From contig NZ_QJVJ01000016.1 in the NCBI RefSeq assembly GCF_003217775.1, positions 1 to 64,000 on the forward strand: a stretch of 64,000 bases of DNA. The letters run 5' to 3'. A program made the position numbers and the translations under genes. The notes beneath the pieces are model-generated. The model did not search any database. It was not told where the DNA came from and saw only the letters and a list, made by a program, of their open reading frames with translations. Positions 17,352 through 26,409 of the stretch are shown piece after piece (the stretch's first letter is position 1; each line of letters opens with the position of its first letter). This stretch comes from Paenibacillus flagellatus. Lineage in GTDB: Bacteria; Bacillota; Bacilli; Paenibacillales; NBRC-103111.

Positions 17352-18863
17352 TCAGGCGTGGCTGAGCCGCGGCATCGGCATCGGCTCCTTGCCGAGCTCC
17401 GCCCATAGAAACTTCAGCAGCAGCTCCGACTTGATCCCGCGGTAGTCCGGATCGTCCCATGCGTTGCGGATTTCGCCCGGATCGGCGGCCAAATCGAACA
17501 GCTCGCCGTACGTCCGGTGATAGTAGACCGTCAGCTTGTAGCGGGCGTCGACGTACGTCCTCACATGCATCGCCGTCGGTTCATTGCGATGCTCGCACAC
17601 GATATGGTCCCGCGCCGCCGACTGGCGCCCCGCCCAGACGAGCCGCTGGTCGACGCCGGTCATGCCGCGCGGCGCCGGCCGGCCCGCGAAGCCGAGCAGC
17701 GTCGGCGCCAAGTCGACGAGCGACTGCATCGCCGCCGAGACGGCGCCGGCCGGGACGACGCCCGGGTACCGGACGAGGAACGGCAGCTTCAGCAAGTCCT
17801 CGTAATGAAACGCGCCCTTGAACTGCAGCCCGTGCTGGCCGAACAGATGCCCGTGATCGGTCGTGAAGACGACGATCGTCTCGTCCGTCAAGCCGAGCGC
17901 GTCCAGCTTGTCGAGAATGCGGCCGACGTAGCGGTCCAGCATGCTGACCATGCCGTAGTAGACCGCCATATTTCGGCGCTGTTTCGCTTCCGGGATCAAG
18001 TGGCTGTGCAGGCCGTGCACCCCTAGTCCGGTCTCCTGATAAGCGGCGAAATCCGGGTTCGGCAGCTGCGTCATGCCGAAATGGGGCGGATTCGCCTCGT
18101 GCTCGCCGGGCGTCAGCGCCGGCTGCGTCAAGGCGTCGGGGTCGTACATCGCGTCCCACGGCTCGGGCACGAGATACGGCGGATGCGGATCGGGGAAGCT
18201 CGCCCAGACGAAGAACGGCTCCCCTTCGTCCCGGCAGCGCTCCATATACGCGTTCGTCCGCTCGGCGATCCAGGCGTTGTAATGGTACTTCTCCGGCAGC
18301 GACCACCGGTGCTCCGTCGCGTAAGGCAGCGTCCCCGTCGGCTCGGCGAAATGCGCCCTCCAATCGAAGCCCTGCTCATCCATCCAGAGCGCGTAATGCT
18401 GCCCGACCAGGTGCTCGTGCGCGTGGTTGCGCAGCATTTCCACATGCTGAAACCCGTAGAACGGCCCTTCGAAGCGCTCTTTCCAATAAGACAAATCGTG
18501 CAGCAGCGGCTCGCTTTCAATCGACGGATACGTCTCCGAGGACCGGAGCTGCTGGAAATGGGCTTTGCCGATCAGCGCCGTCCGGTACCCTTCCTCCTGC
18601 AGCTCGTCGCCGAGCGTGCGCGTCCCTTCCGGGAGCTTCGTCCCGAGCGCCCAAGCGCCGTGCCGGCTCGGGTACGTTCCCGTCACGATCGACGACCGGC
18701 TCGGCGTGCAGGTCGGATTCGGGCAGTACGCGCGGGTGAACGTCGTCCCCTCCCGCACGAGCCGGTCCAAGCTCGGGGTGGAGATTTCCGGGTTGAACGC
18801 CCCGATCGTGTTCCAATGCTGCTGATCGCTCGTGATGAGCACGATATTCGGCTTTTTCGCCAT
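17352..18863 (-). CDS. Sulfatase (formylglycine-dependent), third of three
   Basis: 503-residue sulfatase with the formylglycine motif C52-T-P-S-R56, N-terminal TSDQQHWN and metal-binding DHGHLFGQHG. It has no signal peptide. It begins 21 bp after the solute-binding lipoprotein gene, so the sulfatases are cotranscribed with the importer. Members need a formylglycine-generating enzyme (FGE or anaerobic SME); none is encoded in this window. The presence of DxxxP-type residues cannot distinguish sulfatase from phosphonate monoester hydrolase; the CxPxR site and genomic setting support sulfatase. Confidence 0.88.
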   Translation of the reverse strand: MAKKPNIVLITSDQQHWNTIGAFNPEISTPSLDRLVREGTTFTRAYCPNPTCTPSRSSIVTGTYPSRHGAWALGTKLPEGTRTLGDELQEEGYRTALIGKAHFQQLRSSETYPSIESEPLLHDLSYWKERFEGPFYGFQHVEMLRNHAHEHLVGQHYALWMDEQGFDWRAHFAEPTGTLPYATEHRWSLPEKYHYNAWIAERTNAYMERCRDEGEPFFVWASFPDPHPPYLVPEPWDAMYDPDALTQPALTPGEHEANPPHFGMTQLPNPDFAAYQETGLGVHGLHSHLIPEAKQRRNMAVYYGMVSMLDRYVGRILDKLDALGLTDETIVVFTTDHGHLFGQHGLQFKGAFHYEDLLKLPFLVRYPGVVPAGAVSAAMQSLVDLAPTLLGFAGRPAPRGMTGVDQRLVWAGRQSAARDHIVCEHRNEPTAMHVRTYVDARYKLTVYYHRTYGELFDLAADPGEIRNAWDDPDYRGIKSELLLKFLWAELGKEPMPMPRLSHA

Positions 18864-18884
18864 GTCACCGCCCGCTTTCGCTTC

Positions 18885-20513
18885 TTATTTCACCGACTGG
18901 TACCGGTCGTAGTTCGACTGGTAAATCGTCATCATTTCCTTCAAGCCCATCTGGTCCAGCTTTTTCAAATAATCGTTCCATTCGCCCTCGATGTTGCCGT
19001 CGATCACCCATTTCGGCTGCATTTGCGTCACGTAGGTCATAATGTCCGTCTGCAGCACCGTCAACCGTTCCATGTCTTTCGGATCGAACAGAATGTTCGG
19101 ATACGCCGTGTTTTTCATAAACGGCTTGTAGATGGCGAGGTATTCGAGCCGCTTCTTGACGTTGTCGTTTTTCTCCATCTTCGCGACCGTATCCATCAGG
19201 ATCGCCGCGGCCGACGTATTGCCGGGCGCTTCGCTGTGACGGAACTCGTCGTAGCTCATTCCGGACGGCGTCGGCATGTTGCCGTACGTCCCGTCGGCGT
19301 TCTCCTTGAGCGTGACGCCGATCGGCCCGTAGCTCCATTGCAGCGAATTTTTCTCCTTGTACAGCTCGTCGATCCAGCGGAGCGACGCCTCGGGATGCTT
19401 GTTCGCCGACGTGATGGCGAACCCGCCGCGAGCGAAGTACCGCGGCTCGTATTCGTTCCACATTTGCTGCCCGCCCGGTCCTTTCAGCGGCGGAAGCGGC
19501 ACGTACTGCTTCTCGTATTCGGTGCCGACGACGTTCGGCGTATGGAAGCCGCTGAATACGCCATAGACGGCTCCGCCCTTGCTGCGGCCCTTCGCGAAGT
19601 AGACGTTGCGGTCGTGCGTGAACGCCTCCTGATCGATCAGCCCTTGCTTGTACAGCCGGTTCAAGTAGGCGATCGACTCTTTGAACCCTTGCTGGACCGC
19701 CGTGAACGTCACCTTCCCGTCGATCGCCGACAGATGCGAGCCGTTATCGAGCGTCCCGAACGAGCCGCTGAACGAATAAATGCCGTTCAAGGCGTTGCCG
19801 TACAGGAAGCTGAGCGGAATTTCGTCCGCTTTGCCGTTGCCGTTCGGATCGTTGTCCTTGAACGCCTTGAGCACCTGCTCGAACTGCTCCGTCGTCGTCG
19901 GCATTTGCAAATTCAATTTGTCCAGCCACGTCTTGTTGATGAACCATACTTCCCCGAGCGCGCTTTCCATCCCGTCCACGATCGTCGGAATCGAGTAAAT
20001 GTGCCCGTCCGGCGCCGTAATCGACTTTTTGATCGACGGATTGTTGTCCAAAATTTCCTGAATACGCGGCGCATACTTCGGGATCAGGGTTTCAAGCGGA
20101 ACGAGCAGCCCTTGCGGGCCGTACCGGAGCAAATCGTCGTCCCTCAAGCTCTCCGGACCGAAGAAGACGTCGGGCAAATCGCCGCCGGCGAACATCAGAT
20201 TTTTTTTCTCCGGATAGCCTTGCCCTTGCGCCGTCGCGTCCCATTGAATGCGGATGTTCGTCTGCGCCTCGAACGCTTTCACCGCCTCCATCTCTTCATG
20301 CGGCTTTTTTTGCTGCGCCGATTTCGTCGTCGCGAACTTGAGCGTCAGCGGCTCCTTGACGATCGGCAGCCCCGTCGCGTTCACATTTCCGTCCTTCGTC
20401 TTGTCGGCGGCGTCGTTCGCCTTCGGTTCCCCGCCGCCCGAACATCCCGCAATCAGGACGGCCGCGGCCGCCGTCAACGCGAAGCCCGACCGGGCGATTC
20501 GTTTCATGGTCAT
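18885..20513 (-). CDS. Extracellular solute-binding lipoprotein of a CUT1-type sugar ABC importer
   Basis: 542-residue lipoprotein with a lipobox LIAGC (lipidated Cys24), anchored outside the membrane. The sequence belongs to the large LplA/LipO-type family of Paenibacillus solute-binding proteins (about 500-560 residues), with the conserved DPNGNGKADEIPL segment and SFGTLDNGS. It captures an oligosaccharide and delivers it to the two permeases encoded immediately upstream. The first ATG is used because AAAAGGGG lies seven bases before it. The three following sulfatase genes imply a sulfated ligand. No ATPase is encoded; these systems usually share a MsmX-like ATPase. Confidence 0.9.
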   Translation of the reverse strand: MTMKRIARSGFALTAAAAVLIAGCSGGGEPKANDAADKTKDGNVNATGLPIVKEPLTLKFATTKSAQQKKPHEEMEAVKAFEAQTNIRIQWDATAQGQGYPEKKNLMFAGGDLPDVFFGPESLRDDDLLRYGPQGLLVPLETLIPKYAPRIQEILDNNPSIKKSITAPDGHIYSIPTIVDGMESALGEVWFINKTWLDKLNLQMPTTTEQFEQVLKAFKDNDPNGNGKADEIPLSFLYGNALNGIYSFSGSFGTLDNGSHLSAIDGKVTFTAVQQGFKESIAYLNRLYKQGLIDQEAFTHDRNVYFAKGRSKGGAVYGVFSGFHTPNVVGTEYEKQYVPLPPLKGPGGQQMWNEYEPRYFARGGFAITSANKHPEASLRWIDELYKEKNSLQWSYGPIGVTLKENADGTYGNMPTPSGMSYDEFRHSEAPGNTSAAAILMDTVAKMEKNDNVKKRLEYLAIYKPFMKNTAYPNILFDPKDMERLTVLQTDIMTYVTQMQPKWVIDGNIEGEWNDYLKKLDQMGLKEMMTIYQSNYDRYQSVK

Positions 20514-20540
20514 GGCAATACCCCTTTTCGTCTATAGTCT

Positions 20541-21428
20541 CTATCCTTTGATCGAGCCGATCATGACGCCCTTGACGAAATACCGCTGCAAAAACGGATA
20601 CAGCACGAGCACCGGCAAGCTGGCCACGATGATGACGCCGTACTTCATCACGTCGACGATGCGCAGCGTCTCGGCTTCGTTCTGCGACGCCATCAGCATG
20701 TTGTCCTGCGTCGCGTTGACGATCAAAATCTCGCGCAGAACGATTTGCAGCGGATACAGCTCCTCGTTGCGCAAATAAATGAGCGCTTGAAAGTACGAGT
20801 TCCAATGTCCGACGACGCTGAACAGCGTCATGACGGCGACGATCGGCAGCGACAGCGGCAGCGCGATCCGGAAAAAGAACGTCGCGTCCGAGCAGCCGTC
20901 CATATCGGCCGCCTCCTGCAGCTCCTTCGGAATCGTCGATTGAAAAAACGTCCGGGTGATGATGATGTTGAACGCCCCGACGGCGTTCGGGATGACCTGC
21001 GACCAGACCGTGTTGACCATCCCGAGCTCCTTCACGAGCAAGTAGGACGGGATCAAGCCCCCGCCGAAAAACATCGTGAAGACGATGAGGAACATGAAGA
21101 AGTTCCGCCCGGCCAGCTCCGTCCGCGACAGCGCGTATCCGGCGCCGAGCGTCAGCGCCACGTTGATCGACGCGCCGAGCGCCGCGTACAGGAGCGAATT
21201 GCGGTACCCCGTCCAGATGCGCCCGTCGGCGAAAATACGCCGATACCCTTCGAACGTCACGCCGTCCGGCAAGAGCCAGACGCTCCCCCCGTTTACGCTG
21301 TTCGGGTCGCTGATCGACGAGATGACGACGAGGTACAGCGGATAGAGCACGACCAGCATGACGGCCCCGAGCAAGCTGTAGTTGAACAGGTCGAACCAGC
21401 GGTCCGCCCGCGTTTTTCGAATGACCAT
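20541..21428 (-). CDS. Carbohydrate ABC transporter permease, YtcP/AraQ type
   Basis: 295-residue inner-membrane permease with six predicted membrane spans. It carries the cytoplasmic EAA loop (EAADMDGCSDATFFFRIALP near 190-210) that docks the ATPase. The C-terminus RYFVKGVMIGSIKG is typical of the YtcP subgroup. GTG 21431 and ATG 21428 are both possible; the ATG has AAAGGCGG eight bases upstream. It lies 16 bp after the partner permease, with which it forms the membrane channel. Confidence 0.9.
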   Translation of the reverse strand: MVIRKTRADRWFDLFNYSLLGAVMLVVLYPLYLVVISSISDPNSVNGGSVWLLPDGVTFEGYRRIFADGRIWTGYRNSLLYAALGASINVALTLGAGYALSRTELAGRNFFMFLIVFTMFFGGGLIPSYLLVKELGMVNTVWSQVIPNAVGAFNIIITRTFFQSTIPKELQEAADMDGCSDATFFFRIALPLSLPIVAVMTLFSVVGHWNSYFQALIYLRNEELYPLQIVLREILIVNATQDNMLMASQNEAETLRIVDVMKYGVIIVASLPVLVLYPFLQRYFVKGVMIGSIKG

Positions 21429-21444
21429 CACCTCAACCGCCTTT

Positions 21445-22416
21445 CTACCATAAGCTCGCCTGCTTCAACGATTTGGCCAATCGATTGAACGCAAGAAGCA
21501 GGACGAAATTGACGAGCGAGTTGAACAGGCCGACCGCGGCGGAATAGCTGTACTGCGCGCCGAGCAGCCCCGTTTTGTACACGTACGTCTGAATCACTTC
21601 CGACGAGGCGAGATTGAGCGGGTTTTGCATCAAATAAATTTTCTCGAACCCGACCGACATGAAGCTGCCGACGTTCAAAATGAACATGATCATGATCGTC
21701 GGCAGGACGGCCGGCACGTCGATATGCCAGATGCGCCGCGCCTTGCTCGCGCCGTCCATGACCGCCGCCTCGTGCAGGTCCGGGTTGACCGCCGTCAGCG
21801 CCGCCAAGTAGACGATCATCGACCAGCCCGCGTTTTGCCAGACGCCGGAGAAGACGAAGATCGTCTTGAACCAGTCCGCGCTCGCCATGAAGTAGACGGG
21901 CTCCCCGCCGAGCAGGACGATGAGCCGGTTGACGAGCCCGCTCCTCGGCGACAGGAGCAAGTAGAGCATGCCGACGATGACGACCGCCGAGATGAAGTGC
22001 GGCGCGTACGTGACCGTCTGGACCAGCTTCTTGAACCGGGCGTGGCCGACCTGGTTCAACAGAAGCGCCAGCACGATCGGGAGCGGGAACGCGACGAGCA
22101 GCTCGTACAAGCTGATGAGCAGCGTGTTTCGGAGCACGGTCGCGAACTGGAACGAGTGGAAAAACCGTTCGAAATGGGCGAACCCGACCCACGGACTGCC
22201 CGCGATGCCTTTGACGGCGACGAATTGTTTGAACGCGATCGTGAGGCCGTACATCGGGCCGTATTGAAACACGAGAAAATAAACGATCGTCGGCAGCAGG
22301 AATACATACAGCTGGTAATGCTTGCGTATCCGCTTCCAAGTCGGCGCAGCCTTCGCGGCCGCGAACGCCTTGCGTGATGAATCCGCTTCCATCGGAGACG
22401 TGATTGCCGGTTTCAA
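21445..22416 (-). CDS. Carbohydrate ABC transporter permease, LplB type
   Basis: 323-residue permease, first gene of the sulfated-glycan operon. It has six spans, PMYGLTIAFKQF after the first span and the EAA motif EAAVMDGASKARRIWHIDVP. A GTG start at 22470 overlaps a GGAGG sequence and cannot use it. TTG 22416 has GGGGGG five bases upstream and is chosen, though the ATG eight codons later is also possible. It pairs with the YtcP-like permease. The regulator gene just upstream ends in a terminator, so the operon needs its own promoter in the 200-bp gap. The best candidate there is TTTACG/TATCGT with 18-bp spacing, which is weak. Confidence 0.88.
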   Translation of the reverse strand: MKPAITSPMEADSSRKAFAAAKAAPTWKRIRKHYQLYVFLLPTIVYFLVFQYGPMYGLTIAFKQFVAVKGIAGSPWVGFAHFERFFHSFQFATVLRNTLLISLYELLVAFPLPIVLALLLNQVGHARFKKLVQTVTYAPHFISAVVIVGMLYLLLSPRSGLVNRLIVLLGGEPVYFMASADWFKTIFVFSGVWQNAGWSMIVYLAALTAVNPDLHEAAVMDGASKARRIWHIDVPAVLPTIMIMFILNVGSFMSVGFEKIYLMQNPLNLASSEVIQTYVYKTGLLGAQYSYSAAVGLFNSLVNFVLLLAFNRLAKSLKQASLW

Positions 22417-22557
22417 GGAATCCCCCCAACCTCTCGTAGTCGTATGATGCCTGTTGCCTTGCCGCGGCACCTCCTACGATAGCCGTGCCGGCCGGCCGCC
22501 GTAAATATGCGTATCGGCCATCCGGTTGGCCGAACGGACGCGACCCGTCCGGCAAAT

Positions 22558-22602
22558 GCAAAAACCTTCCGCATAGGGGCGGTCCCCGTAGCGGAAGGTG
22601 TT
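22558..22602 (-). terminator. Terminator after the AraC-family sensor gene
   Basis: Minus strand ACCTTCCGC pairs with GCGGAAGGT, with an inner GGGG/CCCC stem, followed by TTTTT. It separates the regulator from the importer operon. Confidence 0.85.
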
Positions 22603-22616
22603 GCGTCATTCGACCG

Positions 22617-24878
22617 TCAACCCGGCTCGCGGGGCCGGTCGTCCCGAAGCTTCCGGTATTCCCCCGGCGTCACTTTCATCGTCTGCTTGAACTTGCGGAT
22701 AAAGCTCGGCACGTCGAAATACCCGATGTCCCGCACGACGTCCTTGAGCACCAGATCGGTCGTCAGCAGCAGATGCTTGGCCTGCTCCAGCCGGCAATGG
22801 TTGACGTAGTCGGTCACCGTCTGCCCGGTCTGCTCCTTGAAAAACCGTTTCAAATACGAAGCCGACACGGAGAAATGATCCGCCATCGACTGGACCGAAA
22901 ATTGCGGGTCCCGGTACGCGGTCCGGATATGCTCGATCATCGCGCGCTTGAGGGCGGTCTGGCCGGCTTCGTCCCGCGAAGCGGCGATATCCGCGCACAG
23001 CTGCTCGCCCATCCGTTCGATCAGGGCGGCCAGCTCTTGAACCGTATCGAACTTCGTCAGCGCGACGACGTCGGGATACGGGACCGCCGCCGATTCGATG
23101 CCGCCGTCCAGCCGCTGCATCGCCTTCAGAATGCAGTTGATCATGTCGTAGCAGACGCAGCGGACGAGATGAAGCGGCATGGAGCCGCTCTCGATCCGGG
23201 CCAGCAGCTCGCGCACGGCCTCATTCAGCGATACCGTGTCGCCTTGGACGATGAGCACCTCGAGCGTCTCGATTTGACGCCGCGGGTAACGGACCGCCAT
23301 CTCCTGCTCCCCCGTCATGGTCCGGTAATCGATCACTTCGTTGAAGCCCTTGATCAGCTTGAAATCGAGCGCCGTCGACGCCTCGATGAACGATTTCCCC
23401 AGCTCGCGCAAATCCCGGTACGGGCTGCCGATGCCGACGGCGACGTCGATGCGGAACGTCTCGCGTACGCTGCCGTGCAGCTCGGCGATCCGCATCCGCC
23501 AGTCGTCGCCGGCTTCGTCGACGGCGCACAGAAAATTGAGCTGCGGCCCTTCCAGACCGTCGACGCGGTACGATTCGGCGATGTCCGCCATCCCCCGTTC
23601 GATCGCCTCCGCCAGCTCGGCCCGTACGCCCGGCTCCCCGTCGGCGGCTCGGCGTACCGCGAAGCGAACGACGACAAGCTGCGGCTTCGTGAACCGGATG
23701 CCCGCCTCCTCGGACTTGCGGCGGAACTCGTCGACGTCCTCGACGCGCCCTTTCATCAAGGCGAGCAGCATATGCTCGCGGACCGCCGTCCGGGTCTGAT
23801 CGACCTTGCGCCCCAGACGCTCGTTTTGCTCGGCAATTTGGTGGAACGCCCTCGTGACGTCGCCGAACGTGCGGAACGAGCCGCCCCACTGCTTCCCGGC
23901 GGAAGACAGCAGCCGGCGGACGGGTCCGTAATTGACGTGCAGCAGCCCGTAGATGAGCGCGCTCCCGACCGCGAGCACCCAGCATAAGGCGACGACGGCC
24001 CGGTTCTTCACGTCGATGACCCGCTGGAGAAACCGCTCCGTAGGCAGCATCGTCACGTACGTCCAGCCGTTGTAGGACGACTTCACCTTCGAGAAAACGT
24101 AATCTTGCCCGGCATAGCTGCGCGTGCTCGTCCCGGCCGAAAGCGCTTGCGCGATTGTCGTCGCCTCGAGCTCGTCCGCATCCGTCCCGTCCCGCAGCGA
24201 TACGATGCGCTCCCCTTTCTCGTTGAACACCATCGTGTTGCCTTCGCCGTATTCCAGCAAACCTTGCAGCATCGTCCGCACCTTCGATTCCCCGATCACG
24301 AAGAGGACGCTGCCGTACGGAGCCGCCGCGTTCACGGGGATCGGAACCATGTAGGTAAGCGCCCGCTTGTCCGACAAATGCGCGGCCACGATCGGCTCGG
24401 AGGGCCGAAGCCGCGGCGAGCGGAGCGTCGCCATATCGCTGACGAATTGCTCCAGGCTCCACGACTCGTACTTGTAGATATGGTTCATGAACAGTTCCGG
24501 CGTATACGTGCTCGAGCCCGAATACAAATACGGCTGGCCGCGGATGTAGACGAGCACGTCGCTGATGAAATCGTTGGCGGCGGAATACGTCAGCAGCTGC
24601 TTCGCCTTCACCCCGCTGTAGGCCGTCTGCTGCAGCTGGAACGGCGTCAGCTCCGGCTTCGAGGCGATTTCCGCGGCGATCGTGTTCATTTCCTTCACCT
24701 TCTGGTCGAAAGCGGTCTGGATCCGGTCGAGCATGCGCAGATGATTCGTCGTCACTTCGTCCTTCAAAATGTCGACGTAATGCTCGTATACGAGCAGACC
24801 GATCATCAGCAGCGGGATGATTAGCACGGCGATATAGGAGATCAAATATTTCATGAAGATCGGCATTTTGTTCAGCAT
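22617..24878 (-). CDS. Membrane-anchored AraC-family regulator with extracellular sensor domain
   Basis: 753-residue one-piece sensor-regulator. It has a membrane span at about 9-31, an extracellular Cache-like region to about 290, a second span at about 294-314, a HAMP-like and middle region, and a C-terminal AraC DNA-binding domain (last 100 residues) with two HTH motifs, including SVQSMADHFSVSASYLKRFF. Such proteins sit beside LplB/YtcP importers in Paenibacillaceae and switch them on when an extracellular sugar or loaded receptor is sensed. ATG 24878 has GGGGGAC seven bases upstream; a longer frame begins 18 codons earlier without a ribosome site. A cre site upstream suggests CcpA control. 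Confidence 0.9.
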   Translation of the reverse strand: MLNKMPIFMKYLISYIAVLIIPLLMIGLLVYEHYVDILKDEVTTNHLRMLDRIQTAFDQKVKEMNTIAAEIASKPELTPFQLQQTAYSGVKAKQLLTYSAANDFISDVLVYIRGQPYLYSGSSTYTPELFMNHIYKYESWSLEQFVSDMATLRSPRLRPSEPIVAAHLSDKRALTYMVPIPVNAAAPYGSVLFVIGESKVRTMLQGLLEYGEGNTMVFNEKGERIVSLRDGTDADELEATTIAQALSAGTSTRSYAGQDYVFSKVKSSYNGWTYVTMLPTERFLQRVIDVKNRAVVALCWVLAVGSALIYGLLHVNYGPVRRLLSSAGKQWGGSFRTFGDVTRAFHQIAEQNERLGRKVDQTRTAVREHMLLALMKGRVEDVDEFRRKSEEAGIRFTKPQLVVVRFAVRRAADGEPGVRAELAEAIERGMADIAESYRVDGLEGPQLNFLCAVDEAGDDWRMRIAELHGSVRETFRIDVAVGIGSPYRDLRELGKSFIEASTALDFKLIKGFNEVIDYRTMTGEQEMAVRYPRRQIETLEVLIVQGDTVSLNEAVRELLARIESGSMPLHLVRCVCYDMINCILKAMQRLDGGIESAAVPYPDVVALTKFDTVQELAALIERMGEQLCADIAASRDEAGQTALKRAMIEHIRTAYRDPQFSVQSMADHFSVSASYLKRFFKEQTGQTVTDYVNHCRLEQAKHLLLTTDLVLKDVVRDIGYFDVPSFIRKFKQTMKVTPGEYRKLRDDRPREPG

Positions 24879-24939
24879 GACGAGCGTCCCCCATGTCATA
24901 TAGTCGCGAGGTTCGGAAATCAGCGTATTCACATGGTAC

Positions 24940-24953
24940 TGGAATCGCTTTCA
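24940..24953 (-). promoter_or_regulatory. cre site upstream of the AraC-family sensor gene
   Basis: Minus strand TGAAAGCGATTCCA matches the CcpA consensus TGWAANCGNTNWCA at all but one degenerate position, 62 bp before the start codon. Repression of the activator in rich sugar would shut down the whole sulfated-glycan locus. Confidence 0.65.
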
Positions 24954-25004
24954 AATGTAAATGTGCGAATCGGTCCCCGCATATGCGCGTCGGACCCGGC
25001 ACAT

Positions 25005-25035
25005 GCGAAAAGGCCGCGGTGGTCATCCGCGGCCT
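25005..25035 (-). terminator. Terminator after the MFS gene
   Basis: Minus strand AGGCCGCGG pairs with CCGCGGCCT around seven bases, followed by TTTC. The arms are perfect. Confidence 0.75.
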
Positions 25036-25067
25036 GCGACACGTATCGGACGACGCCGGTTCGTCGT

Positions 25068-26309
25068 CTAAGCGGAATAAGGCTGCCGGCGGCTCTTGCT
25101 TCTCGCGTTTCGGTCCGGCCAATGCCACGCCATGATCGCCGCGAACGCGGCGGCGCAGCCGAGATAGACGGACACGATGCCGTACGCGGAATCGGTCGCG
25201 AGGAACGTAATCGTCGGACCGAGCGCCGCACCCAAATCGCCGAAGACGGTATAGGTCGTCATGAGCGAGATGACGGAGCGGCTGTTGGCCGCATCCGCGG
25301 CCATCGCGTCCATGACCGTCGTCAGCGAGGTGGTCGCGACCATGACGGTCAAGGCGGCGGCGATCCAAAGTTCGATGGGAATGTCCCACGGCAGGACGGC
25401 ATACCCGGCGGCGCAGACGGCGAGCGCGATCAGCAGCTGGGGCACCCGTCCCGCCGGGCCGTCCGACCGCCGTCCGAACCAGGTCGCGAGGAACGGCTCC
25501 CAGCCGTTGCGCACCGCCTGCAGGATGCCGCCCAGCGCCGCGCTGCCGATCGCGATGCCGAGAACCGTCACTGTGGCGCCGTGCCGCTCGGAGACGACCA
25601 GCGACACCGTCGAGTTGAACACGGAGCCGAGCAGCGCGACCAGCATGCCGCTCAGGACGACTTTCGCCACCGGCTTCGACCAGACGTGCCGGACCCGTTC
25701 GTTCGCGTGCCGGGAAGCCGATTCCGTCTGGGCGGAACGGCCGGGGCGGATATAGGCGACGATGCAAGGCAAGCCCAGCAGGGCGACGGCGCCGAAGACG
25801 AGCGCGACCGGCCTCATGCCGAGCTCCGGAACGAGCAGCCCGCCGAACAGGACGCCGGCCATGCTGCCGAGCCGCCACAGGCCGTTGTATTTGCCCATCA
25901 GCCGGCCGCGATTCGTCTCGTCCGAGCTTGCGATGACGGTCAAATATCCGCCCATGCGCATGAGCGACCAGGCCACGCCCCAGAGAGCCCGAAGCAGCAC
26001 CCAAATCCAGAAGCCCTTCCACATGCCGTAGCCGAGCGTCGTCATCGCCCCGATCGCCACGGAGACGACGAGCCCCGTTCGCAGCGACATGTTATGGTAC
26101 AGCCACCCGATCACCGGATTGAGCGGCAGCCGGACGAACCGATTCATGGACAGCAGGATGCCGACCTCCCATAACGAATGAAGCCCGACCTCTTTCCAGT
26201 AAAGCGGTAAAACGATGTACAGCATCGAATCGCCGAGCAGCGACAGCGCCGTCACCAAGCCGACGACGACGACGAGCTTCTCGGATTTCGGCTTCGAGTC
26301 CGGGTTCAT
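25068..26309 (-). CDS. MFS transporter
   Basis: 413-residue, 12-span major facilitator protein. The N-terminal half carries RFVRLPLNPVIGW, corresponding to the loop between spans 2 and 3. The middle loop (about residues 190-215) is charged, and the C-terminal half is glycine- and alanine-rich. ATG 26309 has AAAGGGAG upstream; the longer frame is rejected. It is the last gene of a minus-strand run after the PhnP-like and phosphoesterase genes, 100 bp from the former. The substrate is unknown; the family includes drug and sugar exporters. Confidence 0.85.
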   Translation of the reverse strand: MNPDSKPKSEKLVVVVGLVTALSLLGDSMLYIVLPLYWKEVGLHSLWEVGILLSMNRFVRLPLNPVIGWLYHNMSLRTGLVVSVAIGAMTTLGYGMWKGFWIWVLLRALWGVAWSLMRMGGYLTVIASSDETNRGRLMGKYNGLWRLGSMAGVLFGGLLVPELGMRPVALVFGAVALLGLPCIVAYIRPGRSAQTESASRHANERVRHVWSKPVAKVVLSGMLVALLGSVFNSTVSLVVSERHGATVTVLGIAIGSAALGGILQAVRNGWEPFLATWFGRRSDGPAGRVPQLLIALAVCAAGYAVLPWDIPIELWIAAALTVMVATTSLTTVMDAMAADAANSRSVISLMTTYTVFGDLGAALGPTITFLATDSAYGIVSVYLGCAAAFAAIMAWHWPDRNARSKSRRQPYSA

Positions 26310-26409
26310 GCTCCACTCCCTTTTGGCAAAACTCGCTTTCCGGGTCTTTTTCTTGCTCCGCTGCACTTGCTATCTCGAAGAGGTATCCCTTGCGCCGGCC
26401 GGATGGCCC

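Noticed and set aside
23221-26022. 933-codon minus-strand frame covering the AraC sensor and MFS regions
   Set aside because: Its translation is low-complexity Arg/Gly/Ala-rich. The AraC and MFS genes on the same strand in other frames have clear domains and ribosome sites.
26330-26350. cre-like site before the MFS gene
   Set aside because: GGAAAGCGAGTTTT lacks the T after the central CG and the terminal CA of the consensus.
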